DNA from: Stutzerimonas stutzeri
GTDB taxonomy: Bacteria > Pseudomonadota > Gammaproteobacteria > Pseudomonadales > Pseudomonadaceae
Direction of reading: 5' to 3'
DNA length: 64,000 bases
Assembly (NCBI RefSeq): GCF_024448895.1
Contig: NZ_JAMOIC010000011.1
Span: 104,274-168,273, forward strand
Below, piece after piece: positions 20,519-31,908 of the stretch. Made by a program: the position numbers and the translations under genes. Position 1 is the stretch's first letter; every line of letters begins with the position of its first letter. Below the pieces are notes generated by a model. That model did not search any database. It saw nothing but the letters and a program-made list of their open reading frames with translations, and had not been told where the DNA came from.

Positions 20519-20531
20519 ACAGTGGCGGCGC

Positions 20532-20560
20532 AGTATAGGGATGCGATGCGAGTCGGTCAA
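20532..20560 (-). promoter_or_regulatory. sigma-70 promoter of tRNA-Leu
   Basis: On the minus strand TTGACC (20560-20555) and TATACT (20537-20532) are separated by exactly 17 bp, followed by a GC-rich discriminator GCGCCGCC right before the tRNA 5' end. This fits a stable-RNA promoter under stringent control. Confidence 0.75.
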
Positions 20561-20635
20561 TCGTCTAGCGTGGTCATGTTGCAGGGTTTCCGCTAAGCTT
20601 TGCGCCCCCTGAGCTCCGCGCTGATGTCCTCTGCT

Positions 20636-22815
<2,180 letters not shown>

Positions 22816-22855
22816 CGAATTCTTAACCAACTGATCTCTGCAACAGGAGTGCTAC

Positions 22856-23185
22856 ATGAGCTTTCTGATTCCCGCCGCCTACGCTCAAGAGGCTGCCGCT
22901 GGTCCCGCTGGCAGTGGCTTCGAGTGGCTGTTCCTAGTCGGCTTTCTGGTCATCTTCTATCTGATGATATGGCGTCCGCAGGCCAAACGTGCCAAAGAGC
23001 ACAAGAACCTTATCGGCGGCCTGCAGAAGGGTGACGAAGTGGTCACCTCCGGCGGTATCGCGGGCAAGGTCACCAAGGTAACCGACGACTTCGTCGTGAT
23101 TGAAGTTTCTGACTCGGTAGAGCTGAAGTTCCAGAAGGTGGCGATTGCCGCAACGTTGCCCAAGGGCACGCTGAAAGCCATCTGA
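22856..23185 (+). CDS. yajC: Sec translocon accessory subunit YajC
   Basis: A 109-residue single-span inner-membrane protein. A TM segment (about residues 22-40, WLFLVGFLVIFYLMIW) is followed by the conserved RPQAKRAKEHKNLI and a small soluble domain with GDEVVTSGGIAGKVTKV. YajC associates with SecDF and SecYEG and helps protein export and membrane insertion. An ACAGGAG Shine-Dalgarno lies upstream of ATG 22856. It lies between tgt and secD; the yajC-secD gap holds a GC-rich 7-bp hairpin. Confidence 0.97.
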   Translation: MSFLIPAAYAQEAAAGPAGSGFEWLFLVGFLVIFYLMIWRPQAKRAKEHKNLIGGLQKGDEVVTSGGIAGKVTKVTDDFVVIEVSDSVELKFQKVAIAATLPKGTLKAI

Positions 23186-23211
23186 GCTGACTTCTACTCA
23201 ATACCAACGAC

Positions 23212-23230
23212 GGGGCGCGCAAGGCGCCCC
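23212..23230. other. GC-rich hairpin between yajC and secD
   Basis: GGGGCGC (23212-23218) pairs perfectly with GCGCCCC (23224-23230) around a 5-nt loop. There is no U-tract after it. It may stabilise the yajC 3' end, act as an attenuator or be an mRNA processing site within the operon. Confidence 0.5.
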
Positions 23231-23252
23231 GCGTCATTAGACGGGCTGCGTC

Positions 23253-25121
23253 ATGCTCAATAGATTCCCTCTCTGGAAATACTTGCTGATAGTGGTAGTG
23301 CTCGGCATTGCCTTGGTCTATTCAGCGCCAAATCTTTATCCGGACGATCCAGCTGTACAGATCACCGGTGCTGCAACCTCCCTCAGTGTTACCGAGGCTG
23401 AACTAGACCGCGCCAGTAAGGCGCTGACCGACGCAGGCATTCAAGTCAAAGCCGCCAGTCTTGATGAACAGGGACGGGGTGGCTTGTTGCGACTGAGTGA
23501 TCAGGACGACCAGCTTCCTGCGAAGGACGTGGTTCGGCGTGCCTTGGGTGATGCCTACGTGGTTGCGCTGAACCTTGCGCCTACCACGCCCGAGTGGTTG
23601 CGTAATCTCGGTGCCAGCCCCATGAAGTTGGGCTTGGATCTTTCTGGCGGCGTGCATTTTCTGCTTGAAGTCGACATGGAAAAGGCCATCGATACCCGCC
23701 TCAATGTGTACGAGGGTGAAGTAAAGAGCCTGCTGCGCAAGGAGCGGATCCGCTACCGCAGTCTGCCCAAGGCTGAAGACGCCGTACAGCTTGGCTTCTC
23801 CGATGAGGGCACGCTCTCTACCGCGCAGGCCCTGATACGCAAGAACTTTACTGACTTCGAATTGACCTCAAGTGAGCGCAATGGCCAACAGGTGCTGCGT
23901 CTGGCTATCACAGAGACCAAGCTCGCAGAAATTCGTGAGTATTCGATCAAGCAGAACCTGACCACCGTGCGCAATCGTGTCAACGAGCTGGGCGTATCCG
24001 AACCGCTGGTTCAGCGTCAGGGCGCCAATCGCATCGTGGTTGAGTTGCCTGGTGTTCAGGACACCGCAGAAGCCAAGCGCATTCTCGGCAAGACTGCCAA
24101 CCTTGAGTTCCGTCTTGCTGCCGAGGCTGACGCTACGCGGGCCTCCACCGAGTCGTTCGAGTTCCGCGAAGAAGGGCGACCGCCAGCGCAACTTGAGCGC
24201 AACCTCATCATCACTGGCGACCAGGTTACCGATGCTCAGGCCAGCTACGATGAGAATGGCCGGCCGCAAGTGAACATTCGCCTGGATGGTCATGGCGGCG
24301 ACCTGATGAACCGCGCCACCCGCAATAGCGTAGGCCGCAGCATGGCGGTGATCTTCATCGAGCAGCGACCCACCACCCGTTACGTCAAGCAGATGGTGGA
24401 CGGTGTCGAGCAGGAAGTGCGCGTCGAAACGTTTCAGGAAGAAAAGAAAATAATCAGCCTGGCAACTATCCAATCGGCCCTTGGTGGCCAGTTCCGTATT
24501 ACCGGTCTGGATGGTCAGGGTGAATCGTCCGAGCTGGCGCTCTTGCTGCGCGCGGGCGGCCTTGCAGCTCCGATGTATTTCGCGGAAGAACGCACCATTG
24601 GCCCAAGCCTTGGTGCAGAAAACATCAAGCTGGGTGTTCAGGCAGCGATGTGGGGCTTTCTCTTCGTCGCCGTGTTCATGGTGCTGATCTACAAATTCTT
24701 CGGAGTGCTGGCGACAGTCGCGCTGTTGTTCAACATGGTCGCACTGACTGCTTTGATGTCGCTGCTGGGCGCTACGCTGACACTGCCTGGAATTGCCGGC
24801 ATTGTTCTTACGATGGGTATGGCCGTGGATGCGAACGTGCTGATCTTCTCTCGGATTCGTGAGGAGATCGCCAATGGTATGGCGGTTCAGCGGGCCATTC
24901 ATGAGGGCTTCGATCGTGCATTCTCGGCAATCGTCGACGGCAACCTGACCACCTTGCTAGTCGGCGGCATTCTATTCGCGATGGGCACGGGGCCGATCAA
25001 GGGATTTGCCGTGACATTATCACTCGGAATCCTGACCTCGATGTTCACCGCTATCATCGTGACCCGCGCCATGGTCAACCTGATCTACGGTGGCCGCGAT
25101 CTCAAGAAGTTGTGGATTTAA
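23253..25121 (+). CDS. secD: protein translocase subunit SecD
   Basis: A 622-residue inner-membrane protein that, with SecF, uses the proton gradient to finish protein export through SecYEG. One N-terminal helix (about 9-26) is followed by a large periplasmic part with GLDLSGGVHFLLEVDM (P1) and an RND-type C-terminal bundle of five helices. The conserved GIVLTMGMAVDANVLIFSRIREE motif carries the proton-path Asp, and FDRAFSAIVDGNLTT follows. secF begins 12 bp after the stop. Length and motifs fit the family. Confidence 0.98.
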   Translation: MLNRFPLWKYLLIVVVLGIALVYSAPNLYPDDPAVQITGAATSLSVTEAELDRASKALTDAGIQVKAASLDEQGRGGLLRLSDQDDQLPAKDVVRRALGDAYVVALNLAPTTPEWLRNLGASPMKLGLDLSGGVHFLLEVDMEKAIDTRLNVYEGEVKSLLRKERIRYRSLPKAEDAVQLGFSDEGTLSTAQALIRKNFTDFELTSSERNGQQVLRLAITETKLAEIREYSIKQNLTTVRNRVNELGVSEPLVQRQGANRIVVELPGVQDTAEAKRILGKTANLEFRLAAEADATRASTESFEFREEGRPPAQLERNLIITGDQVTDAQASYDENGRPQVNIRLDGHGGDLMNRATRNSVGRSMAVIFIEQRPTTRYVKQMVDGVEQEVRVETFQEEKKIISLATIQSALGGQFRITGLDGQGESSELALLLRAGGLAAPMYFAEERTIGPSLGAENIKLGVQAAMWGFLFVAVFMVLIYKFFGVLATVALLFNMVALTALMSLLGATLTLPGIAGIVLTMGMAVDANVLIFSRIREEIANGMAVQRAIHEGFDRAFSAIVDGNLTTLLVGGILFAMGTGPIKGFAVTLSLGILTSMFTAIIVTRAMVNLIYGGRDLKKLWI

Positions 25122-25133
25122 GGGGCTAGCGCG

Positions 25134-26042
25134 ATGAAACGTGTAATTAATTTCATGGGCGTTCGCCATCTGGCGTTTGCTTTGACAGTACTGCTTACGG
25201 TCGCTTCGCTTGCGAGCCTGGCCGTCAAAGGATTGAATTTCGGCCTGGACTTCACTGGCGGCACCTTGGTCGAACTGTCCTACGAGAAGCCAGTTGCGCT
25301 GGATCAGGTGCGGTCTCAGTTGTCAGGTGCCGGATTTGGGAACGCCGTGGTGCAAAGCTTTGGTGCCACTACCGACGTTCTCGTCCGGATGCCAGGCGAT
25401 GATCCGCTTCTGGGTGAGCATATAGCCGAGGCGCTCCGTGGCAGCGATGCAGCTGGCGCGATAACGGTCAAGCGTGTCGAGTTCGTGGGGCCTGCGGTTG
25501 GCGAAGAGTTGCGTGATCAGGGCGGCCTCGGCATGTTGCTGGCATTGGGTGGAATCCTTGTGTACGTGGCTTTTCGCTTTCAATGGAAGTTCGGGTTTGG
25601 CGCCGTCTTGTCGCTGTTTCACGACGTGATTCTGGTGCTTGGGGTGTTCTCCTTCTTTCAGATTTCGTTCGACCTGACGGTGCTGGCGGCAGTGCTCGCG
25701 GTGATCGGCTACTCGCTGAATGACACCATCGTCATCTTTGATCGGATACGGGAAAACTTCCGGATGCTGCGCAAGGCGGAGCTACTGGAAAACATCAATA
25801 TCTCCACCACGCAAACGCTGTTGCGCACCCTCGCTACCTCAGTATCCACATTGCTAGCTGTCGGCTCGCTTATGTTCTTCGGCGGAGAGAATCTGTGGGG
25901 CTTCTCCTTGGCCTTGCTGATCGGCGTGGGCGCCGGCACCTACTCTTCGGTCTATGTCGCCGGAATGCTGTTGGTTTGGCTGAATCTAACTCGCGATGAT
26001 CTTATTCCTCCGGTCGTTGAAGAGGTGGACGAGCGTCCCTGA
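25134..26042 (+). CDS. secF: protein translocase subunit SecF
   Basis: A 302-residue inner-membrane partner of SecD. One N-terminal helix, a short periplasmic domain with NFGLDFTGGTLVELSY, and five C-terminal helices are present. The RND-type signature GYSLNDTIVIFDRIREN holds the conserved Asp, followed by INISTTQTLLRTLATSVSTLLAV. It is the last gene of the yajC-secD-secF set and lies 79 bp from the next gene. The sequence is intact. Confidence 0.98.
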   Translation: MKRVINFMGVRHLAFALTVLLTVASLASLAVKGLNFGLDFTGGTLVELSYEKPVALDQVRSQLSGAGFGNAVVQSFGATTDVLVRMPGDDPLLGEHIAEALRGSDAAGAITVKRVEFVGPAVGEELRDQGGLGMLLALGGILVYVAFRFQWKFGFGAVLSLFHDVILVLGVFSFFQISFDLTVLAAVLAVIGYSLNDTIVIFDRIRENFRMLRKAELLENINISTTQTLLRTLATSVSTLLAVGSLMFFGGENLWGFSLALLIGVGAGTYSSVYVAGMLLVWLNLTRDDLIPPVVEEVDERP

Positions 26043-26121
26043 TATTTCTTCTGAACTTTTGATGGGCGCGATTGCCTAACGCGCCGCCGAGGGCCTTGCC
26101 CGTCAGAAGAAGGAAGAGTCA

Positions 26122-26655
26122 GTGAACAAGTCGATGCTGGTTGGTAGCGTTCTTGGTGCCGTAGTTGTTACTGCTGGTGGTGCTTTCGCCACATACACGC
26201 TGGTAGACCGTGAGCCGCAATTTGCCGATGTGCTAGCAGTTGAGCCGGTCAAGGAAACCATCAAGACGCCACGCGAGGTTTGCCGGGAGGTAAGCGTTAC
26301 GCGTCAGCGGCCAGTTCAGGACACTAACCGAATCGCAGGTACAGCGGTGGGAGCCGTGGTTGGTGGTTTGCTGGGCAACCAGGTTGGTGGAGGTAATGGC
26401 AAGAAGATTGCCACCGTAGCGGGAGCGGTTGGCGGTGGTTACGCCGGTAATCAGGTCCAGGGTCGCATGCAGTCAAACGACACCTACACCACTACTGAAA
26501 CCCGTTGCAATACGGTCACCGATACTCAAGATAAGGTCGTGGGCTACGACGTGAAATACGACATCGGCGGTGAGGTCCGCAAGGTCAGGATGGATCGTGA
26601 TCCTGGTGCCAAGATCCCGGTTCGCGACGGTCAGCTGGTGCTGACGCAGCAGTGA
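26122..26655 (+). CDS. glycine-zipper 2TM domain envelope protein
   Basis: A 177-residue protein with a GTG start (26122) placed by the AAGGAAGAG stretch upstream. Residues about 5-26 form a membrane anchor or signal segment without a lipobox Cys. The middle (about 75-115) is a glycine-zipper pair, GTAVGAVVGGLLGNQVG and VAGAVGGGYAGNQVQG, that can insert into membranes as two helices. The C-terminal part with CNTVTDTQDKVVGYDVKY forms a small beta domain. Similar proteins are found as SlyB/Rcp-like envelope proteins. P. aeruginosa has a gene like this next to secF. Role unknown, probably outer-membrane stability. Confidence 0.85.
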   Translation: MNKSMLVGSVLGAVVVTAGGAFATYTLVDREPQFADVLAVEPVKETIKTPREVCREVSVTRQRPVQDTNRIAGTAVGAVVGGLLGNQVGGGNGKKIATVAGAVGGGYAGNQVQGRMQSNDTYTTTETRCNTVTDTQDKVVGYDVKYDIGGEVRKVRMDRDPGAKIPVRDGQLVLTQQ

Positions 26656-26671
26656 GCTGAGTCTGAAAGCA

Positions 26672-26699
26672 AAAAAAACGCCCAATCGGGCGTTTTTTT
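26672..26699. terminator. bidirectional rho-independent terminator
   Basis: ACGCCC (26678-26683) pairs with GGGCGT (26688-26693), with a run of A before and a run of seven T after. The structure works in both directions between the converging glycine-zipper gene and suhB. Confidence 0.92.
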
Positions 26700-26711
26700 A
26701 TAAGGGCGGGT

Positions 26712-27527
26712 CTAGCGTTTCAGCGAGGGCGTGAGGTGCGGCTGAATAGCAGTCAGGACCGCCTTGAAGCATTTGGTGTTACCGGCAACGATCTGTCCTT
26801 TTTCGAGGAAATCATGACTGCCAGCGAAGTCGCTGACCAAGCCACCCGCTTCCTGTATCAACAGTGCGCCTGCGGCCATGTCCCACTCTGATAAGCCAAA
26901 CTCCCAGAAGGCGTCATAGCGGCCAGCGGCGACATAGGCGAGGTCGAGGCTGGCGGCGCCGGCGCGACGCAGGCCGGCGGTTTGACCGACCAGGCTGCGG
27001 AACATGTTGAGATAGCTATCCATATTGTCCATCTGGCCGTCGCGGAACGGGAAGCCCGTACCGAGCAGCGCGCCTTCCAGGCTTTTGCGAGTGCTGACGC
27101 GCAGGCGGCGGCCGTTGAGTGCGGCGCCACGACCGCGGCTCGCGGTAAATTCCTCTTGGCGAACCGGGTCGATGACCACGGCGTGCTCAAGACGACCGCG
27201 GTATTTGCACGCGATGCTCACGGCGTAATGCGGCACACCGCGCAGGAAATTTGTAGTGCCATCCAGTGGGTCGATTACCCAGAGGTAATCTTTGCCCTCG
27301 CCGGTGCCTTCGAGCATGCCGCCTTCTTCGCCCAGAATGCCGTGGTTCGGATACGCCTTGCGTAGCGCTGCGACAATAAGCTGCTCCGCAGTGCGGTCGA
27401 TTTCCGAGACGTAATCGCGCGCGTCTTTTTCGCTAACCGAGATCACGTCCAGGCGCTCGGTGGAGCGAACAATCATTTCGCCAGCGCTACGGGCGGCGCG
27501 CAGCGCGATATTCAGCATGGGCTGCAT
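26712..27527 (-). CDS. suhB: inositol-1-monophosphatase SuhB
   Basis: A 271-residue Mg2+-dependent phosphatase of the inositol monophosphatase family. Metal-binding motifs are GEEGG (Glu), WVIDPLDGTTNF (Asp-Pro-Leu-Asp-Gly-Thr) and SEWDMAAGALLIQEAGG with the third Asp. SuhB also binds RNA polymerase and takes part in rRNA antitermination; in P. aeruginosa it affects virulence regulation. It starts MQPMLNIALRAARSAGE. The gene converges on the glycine-zipper gene with a shared terminator, and diverges from trmJ. Confidence 0.96.
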   Translation of the reverse strand: MQPMLNIALRAARSAGEMIVRSTERLDVISVSEKDARDYVSEIDRTAEQLIVAALRKAYPNHGILGEEGGMLEGTGEGKDYLWVIDPLDGTTNFLRGVPHYAVSIACKYRGRLEHAVVIDPVRQEEFTASRGRGAALNGRRLRVSTRKSLEGALLGTGFPFRDGQMDNMDSYLNMFRSLVGQTAGLRRAGAASLDLAYVAAGRYDAFWEFGLSEWDMAAGALLIQEAGGLVSDFAGSHDFLEKGQIVAGNTKCFKAVLTAIQPHLTPSLKR

Positions 27528-27675
27528 CGATCAAATACCTGGTCGTTTAAAGAAAGCCGGAAATTCTATCAGAAAGCGTTGACGGTTGTTACGCGATTGA
27601 AGGGGGTGGAGTGCAATGGCGAAGCCTCTTGCCGTTCCTGTAAGCTTTCGGTTCGCTTTCCGGTCGAGAACAACA

Positions 27676-28452
27676 GTGTCGCTTCAGAACATTCGTGTGG
27701 TGCTGGTCAATACCAGTCATGGCGGTAACATCGGTGGCGCAGCTCGTGCCATGAAAAACATGGGGCTGTCGCGCCTGGTGTTGGTGGATCCGCAGGATTT
27801 CCCAAGCTCGAATGCTATCGCCCGAGCTTCGGGTGCGACCGATGTGCTCGATTCTGCACAAGTTGTCGGCACGCTCGAAGAGGCTCTGGTGGGTTGCAGC
27901 CTGGTGTTCGGTACGAGTGCGCGGGATCGGCGCATTCCCTGGCCGCTTCTAGATCCCCGTGAGACCGGTTCGGTTTGCGTCGAGCAGGTCCGGCAGGGTG
28001 GGGAGGTTGCTCTCGTCTTCGGGCGTGAATATGCCGGTCTCACCAATGAGGAGCTGCAGCGCTGCCAATACCATGTGCACATTCCATCGGATCCTGAGTT
28101 CAGTTCGTTGAACCTGGCTGCCGCGGTGCAGGTGCTTGCCTATGAAGTGCGCATGTCCTGGCTGGCTGCTAACAACCAGCCTAGCAAGCACGAAAAGCTT
28201 GAGACCACGTCGATGCTCGATGCTCAGCCGGTTACGGCGGACGAGCTAGAGCATTATTACGGTCATCTTGAACAAACACTTGTAGATATCGGCTTTCTCG
28301 ATCCGCAGAAGCCTCGGCATCTGATGCCGCGACTGCGCAGGCTTTACGGTCGAAGCGGCATCAGCAGGTTGGAGATGAATATCCTTCGTGGAATTCTTAC
28401 CGAGACCCAGAAAGCCGCACGCGGCGAGCCCCATAAGCGGAGATCCGATTGA
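27676..28452 (+). CDS. trmJ: tRNA (cytidine/uridine-2'-O-)-methyltransferase TrmJ
   Basis: A SPOUT-class methyltransferase that adds 2'-O-methyl groups at position 32 of tRNAs. From the GTG at 27676 it has 258 residues, the usual length, and starts [20 protein letters not shown]. An ATG 60 bp upstream (27616) would add a basic 20-residue extension not expected in the family. Conserved parts are [29 protein letters not shown] (SAM knot) and [15 protein letters not shown]. The C-terminal half is a helical extension. The stop overlaps the cysE start (TGATG). Confidence 0.94.
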   Translation: MSLQNIRVVLVNTSHGGNIGGAARAMKNMGLSRLVLVDPQDFPSSNAIARASGATDVLDSAQVVGTLEEALVGCSLVFGTSARDRRIPWPLLDPRETGSVCVEQVRQGGEVALVFGREYAGLTNEELQRCQYHVHIPSDPEFSSLNLAAAVQVLAYEVRMSWLAANNQPSKHEKLETTSMLDAQPVTADELEHYYGHLEQTLVDIGFLDPQKPRHLMPRLRRLYGRSGISRLEMNILRGILTETQKAARGEPHKRRSD

Positions 28453-29237
28453 TGTTCGAGCGCATGCGCGAAGATATTCAAAGCGTATTCCACCGTGATC
28501 CTGCAGCGCGTAATTCGTTCGAGGTCATAACCTGCTATCCCGGGCTTCACGCTGTCTGGTTTCACCGGGTCTCACACTGGCTGTGGATTAACGATTGCAA
28601 GTGGTTGGCCCGCATGAATTCGAACCTGGCCAGGTGGCTGACGGGGATTGAAATTCATCCCGGTGCGCAGATCGGTCGCCGGTTCTTTATCGACCACGGT
28701 ATGGGAATCGTCATCGGCGAGACGGCTCAGATCGGCGATGACGTGACGCTTTATCATGGCGTAACGCTGGGGGGGACGAGTTGGAACAAGGGCAAGCGCC
28801 ACCCCACCCTTGAAGATGGGGTGATCGTTGGTGCTGGGGCGAAAATCCTCGGTCCATTCACGGTAGGGGCAGGCGCTAAGGTTGGTTCAAATGCGGTTGT
28901 GACTCGTGCAGTGCCGGCTGGCGCTACTGTCGTGGGTATTCCGGGGCGGGTGATCGTGAAGCCAGACGATGAGCAAGAGGCAAAGCGCAAGGCAATTGCG
29001 GAGAAGATCGGTTTCGATGCGTACGGAGTAACTGAAGACATGCCTGACCCGATCGCGCGAGCTATCGGTCAGCTGCTCGACCACGTCCAGGCGGTGGAGG
29101 AGCGCATGGAGGGGGTTTGTCAGGCATTGACCGCGCTAGGGAGTGACTACTGCGCCAAGCGCATGCCGGAATTGCGAGAAGAGGATTTCGCAGAAGTCAA
29201 AGACGCTGGGGACATCAGTGGGCCGGAGGTGCGATAG
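28452..29237 (+). CDS. cysE: serine O-acetyltransferase CysE (copy 1)
   Basis: A 261-residue enzyme that makes O-acetylserine from serine and acetyl-CoA, the first step of cysteine synthesis. It starts [21 protein letters not shown]. The left-handed beta-helix of hexapeptide repeats runs from about 65 to 180 and includes [22 protein letters not shown], split in the family by the catalytic His and Asp. The N-terminal part is shorter than in E. coli CysE, and the C-terminus has an extra helical tail. Its position just upstream of the isc operon suits cysteine supply to IscS. A second copy lies at 44246. Confidence 0.95.
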   Translation: MFERMREDIQSVFHRDPAARNSFEVITCYPGLHAVWFHRVSHWLWINDCKWLARMNSNLARWLTGIEIHPGAQIGRRFFIDHGMGIVIGETAQIGDDVTLYHGVTLGGTSWNKGKRHPTLEDGVIVGAGAKILGPFTVGAGAKVGSNAVVTRAVPAGATVVGIPGRVIVKPDDEQEAKRKAIAEKIGFDAYGVTEDMPDPIARAIGQLLDHVQAVEERMEGVCQALTALGSDYCAKRMPELREEDFAEVKDAGDISGPEVR

Positions 29238-29332
29238 GTCGGGGCGTACTGCTATGATGTGCGCCCTTCTAGGCATCTAGCCCTCTGTCGGGCTCGTCGC
29301 GCTAATAATGTCCGAGTGTTTTAATAGGACTT

Positions 29333-29357
29333 ATAGTTGATCTAAATGGTCGGGTAT
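29333..29357 (+). promoter_or_regulatory. IscR type 1 binding site overlapping the isc promoter
   Basis: ATAGTTGATC-TAAATGGTCG-GGTAT matches the type 1 IscR consensus (ATA..TGA....TA....CGGGTAT) very well. It overlaps a possible -35 TTGATC (29337-29342) with a possible -10 CATACT at 29360-29365. Holo-IscR with its [2Fe-2S] cluster would bind here and repress the operon. Confidence 0.8.
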
Positions 29358-29396
29358 TGCATACTTGCGCCAAACCATGATGCTTGGTGCGAACCG

Positions 29397-29888
29397 ATGC
29401 GATTGACTACCAAAGGCCGTTACGCCGTTACCGCAATGTTAGACCTTGCGCTGCATGCTCAGCATGGGCCGGTGTCGCTCGCGGATATTTCCGAGCGGCA
29501 GGGCATCTCCCTTTCCTATCTAGAACAGTTATTCGCCAAGTTGCGCCGTGGCAGCTTGGTAACCAGCGTTCGTGGACCGGGTGGCGGTTATCAGCTTTCT
29601 CGCGAGATGGCTGGCATCCAGGTGGTGCAAGTCATCGATGCCGTAAATGAGTCTGTCGATGCGACACGTTGCCAAGGCCTGGGTGATTGTCATTCGGGGG
29701 ATACCTGTCTGACCCATCATTTGTGGTGCGACTTAAGTCAGCAGATCCACGAATTCTTGAGCGGCATCAGTCTTGAAGATCTGGTGAAGCGCCGCGAGGT
29801 TCAAGAAGTGGCTTTGCGACAGGATATGCGCCGCGCCAATGGCCACACTTCCAAACTGGATAAGATCGAAGCGTCCGCCGTCGAGTGA
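29397..29888 (+). CDS. iscR: Fe-S cluster regulator IscR
   Basis: A 163-residue Rrf2-family transcription factor. It starts [19 protein letters not shown] at ATG 29397; an upstream ATG at 29346 lies inside the promoter region and is rejected. The winged helix (1-70) ends with [12 protein letters not shown]. The [2Fe-2S] ligands C92, C98, C104 and H107 are at exactly the positions known from E. coli. IscR represses the isc operon when clusters are plentiful and activates other genes in the apo form. It is the first gene of the isc operon and has a type 1 site in its own promoter. Confidence 0.97.
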   Translation: MRLTTKGRYAVTAMLDLALHAQHGPVSLADISERQGISLSYLEQLFAKLRRGSLVTSVRGPGGGYQLSREMAGIQVVQVIDAVNESVDATRCQGLGDCHSGDTCLTHHLWCDLSQQIHEFLSGISLEDLVKRREVQEVALRQDMRRANGHTSKLDKIEASAVE

Positions 29889-29918
29889 GCAGGACGACAG
29901 CCTGATAGGAGACACCTG

Positions 29919-31133
29919 ATGAAGTTGCCGATTTACTTGGATTACTCCGCTACCACACCGGTCGATCCTCGCGTTGCTGCGAAGATGGTTGATTGTCTGA
30001 CTGCCGAAGGTAACTTCGGGAACCCTGCGTCTCGTTCTCATGCATTTGGCTGGAAAGCCGAAGAAGCAGTAGAGAATGCTCGTCGGCAAGTCGCTGAGCT
30101 GGTCAATGCCGACCCGCGTGAGATTGTCTGGACCTCCGGCGCGACCGAGTCCGACAACCTGGCGATCAAGGGTGTCGCGCACTTCTATGCCTCCAAAGGC
30201 AAACATATCGTCACCAGCAAAATCGAACACAAAGCTGTCCTGGATACGACTCGTCAGCTGGAGCGTGAAGGTTTTGAGGTTACCTATCTCGAGCCTGGTG
30301 AAGATGGTGTGATCACGCCGGTGATGGTCGAGGCTGCCCTGCGTGACGACACAGTGCTCGTGTCCATCATGCACGTGAACAATGAAATCGGAACGGTTAA
30401 CGACATAGCTGCGATCGGCGAACTGACCCGTTCGCGCGGCGTGCTCTTGCATGTTGATGCTGCGCAGTCCACCGGCAAGGTGGAGATTGACCTTGAAAAC
30501 ATGAAGGTCGACTTGATGTCGTTTTCCGCTCATAAAACCTATGGACCTAAAGGTGTCGGCGCGCTGTACGTACGTCGCAAGCCGCGTGTACGCCTCGAAG
30601 CGCAGATGCACGGTGGCGGGCACGAGCGTGGTATGCGCTCGGGTACATTGGCTGCGCACCAGTCCGTGGGCATGGGCGAAGCGTTCCGGATTGCGAAAGA
30701 AGAGATGGCTGCCGAAAACGAGCGTATCACCAAGCTGCGTGACCGCTTTTACAAGCAGGTCGAGCATTTGGAAGAGCTGTATGTCAACGGCAGCATGACT
30801 GCGCGGGTGCCGCACAATCTGAACCTGAGCTTCAATTATGTAGAGGGGGAGTCGCTGATCATGGCGCTCAAGGATCTGGCGGTATCGTCGGGTTCGGCTT
30901 GCACCTCGGCTTCCCTCGAGCCCTCCTATGTGCTTCGCGCGCTAGGTCGCAACGACGAACTTGCCCATAGCTCGATTCGTTTCACCTTCGGGCGTTTCAC
31001 TACCGAAGAAGAAGTTGATTACGCCGCGCAGAAGGTCAGCGAGGCGGTTACTAAATTGCGTGAGCTTTCACCCTTGTGGGACATGTTCAAGGATGGCGTC
31101 GACATTTCACAGGTCGAGTGGGCTGCCCACTGA
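29919..31133 (+). CDS. iscS: cysteine desulfurase IscS
   Basis: A 404-residue PLP enzyme that takes sulfur from cysteine and passes it as a persulfide to IscU and other acceptors such as tRNA-thiolation enzymes. K206 in [11 protein letters not shown] forms the aldimine; C328 in [11 protein letters not shown] carries the persulfide. Both numbers equal those of E. coli IscS. A TAGGAGACACCTG Shine-Dalgarno lies ahead of ATG 29919. It follows iscR by 30 bp and precedes iscU. Confidence 0.98.
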   Translation: MKLPIYLDYSATTPVDPRVAAKMVDCLTAEGNFGNPASRSHAFGWKAEEAVENARRQVAELVNADPREIVWTSGATESDNLAIKGVAHFYASKGKHIVTSKIEHKAVLDTTRQLEREGFEVTYLEPGEDGVITPVMVEAALRDDTVLVSIMHVNNEIGTVNDIAAIGELTRSRGVLLHVDAAQSTGKVEIDLENMKVDLMSFSAHKTYGPKGVGALYVRRKPRVRLEAQMHGGGHERGMRSGTLAAHQSVGMGEAFRIAKEEMAAENERITKLRDRFYKQVEHLEELYVNGSMTARVPHNLNLSFNYVEGESLIMALKDLAVSSGSACTSASLEPSYVLRALGRNDELAHSSIRFTFGRFTTEEEVDYAAQKVSEAVTKLRELSPLWDMFKDGVDISQVEWAAH

Positions 31134-31174
31134 TCGTCGAGTTCCGCATAGCCTGACACAAAGAGGATTGCACC

Positions 31175-31567
31175 ATGGCATACAGTGACAAGGTCATTGA
31201 CCATTACGAAAATCCCCGCAACGTCGGTAAGTTCGACGCTGAGGATCCCTCCATCGGCACCGGTATGGTCGGCGCTCCCGCTTGCGGTGACGTGATGCGC
31301 CTGCAGATCAAGGTCAACGAGCAGGGCGTCATCGAAGACGCCAAGTTCAAGACCTATGGCTGCGGTTCGGCCATTGCCTCTAGTTCCCTTGCAACCGAGT
31401 GGATGAAAGGCAAGACGCTGGAAGAGGCGGAAACCATCAAAAATACCCAGCTGGCCGAAGAGCTGGCGTTGCCTCCGGTGAAGATTCACTGCTCCGTGCT
31501 CGCCGAGGATGCGATCAAGGCGGCAGTTCGTGACTATCGCGAGAAGAAAGGGTTGCCCCAGGCCTAA
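31175..31567 (+). CDS. iscU: Fe-S scaffold protein IscU
   Basis: A 130-residue scaffold on which [2Fe-2S] and [4Fe-4S] clusters are built before transfer. Ligand residues are C37, D39, C63 and C106, with H105 adjacent, and the HscA recognition motif LPPVK is at 99-103. The start is [18 protein letters not shown] with an AGAGGA Shine-Dalgarno. It follows iscS by 41 bp and precedes iscA by 10 bp. Confidence 0.98.
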   Translation: MAYSDKVIDHYENPRNVGKFDAEDPSIGTGMVGAPACGDVMRLQIKVNEQGVIEDAKFKTYGCGSAIASSSLATEWMKGKTLEEAETIKNTQLAEELALPPVKIHCSVLAEDAIKAAVRDYREKKGLPQA

Positions 31568-31577
31568 GGAGGTATCA

Positions 31578-31901
31578 ATGGCTATCAGCATGACAACGGC
31601 CGCGGCCGATCATGTACGCCGTTCTCTTGACGGGCGCGGTAAAGGGCTTGGCGTGCGGTTAGGCGTTCGTACGACTGGCTGCTCCGGTCTTGCATACGTG
31701 CTTGAGTTCGTTGACGAAGCGGCCGCCGAAGATTCTGTCTTCGACAGCCATGGCGTGAAGGTAATCATTGATCCCAAAAGCCTTGTTTATCTCGACGGCA
31801 CGGAGCTCGATTTCGTCCGTGAAGGTTTGAACGAGGGCTTCAAGTTCAATAACCCCAACGTGCGCGGCGAATGTGGCTGCGGCGAGAGCTTCAATATCTG
31901 A
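31578..31901 (+). CDS. iscA: Fe-S carrier IscA
   Basis: A 107-residue A-type carrier that delivers iron or clusters to target proteins. The three ligand Cys are C35 ([10 protein letters not shown]), C99 and C101 ([11 protein letters not shown]). The start at ATG 31578 is fixed by a perfect AAGGAGGT Shine-Dalgarno (31566-31573); a longer frame from 31509 overlaps iscU and is rejected. It is placed between iscU and hscB in the standard operon order. Confidence 0.98.
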   Translation: MAISMTTAAADHVRRSLDGRGKGLGVRLGVRTTGCSGLAYVLEFVDEAAAEDSVFDSHGVKVIIDPKSLVYLDGTELDFVREGLNEGFKFNNPNVRGECGCGESFNI

Positions 31902-31908
31902 GGACGCT

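Noticed and set aside
20277-20612. Plus-strand frame across the tRNA-Leu gene
   Set aside because: It reads through a certain tRNA on the other strand and through its promoter.
26064-26085. GGCGCG/CGCGCC hairpin after secF
   Set aside because: The stem is only 6 bp with a 9-nt loop and no U-tract. Too weak to call a terminator.
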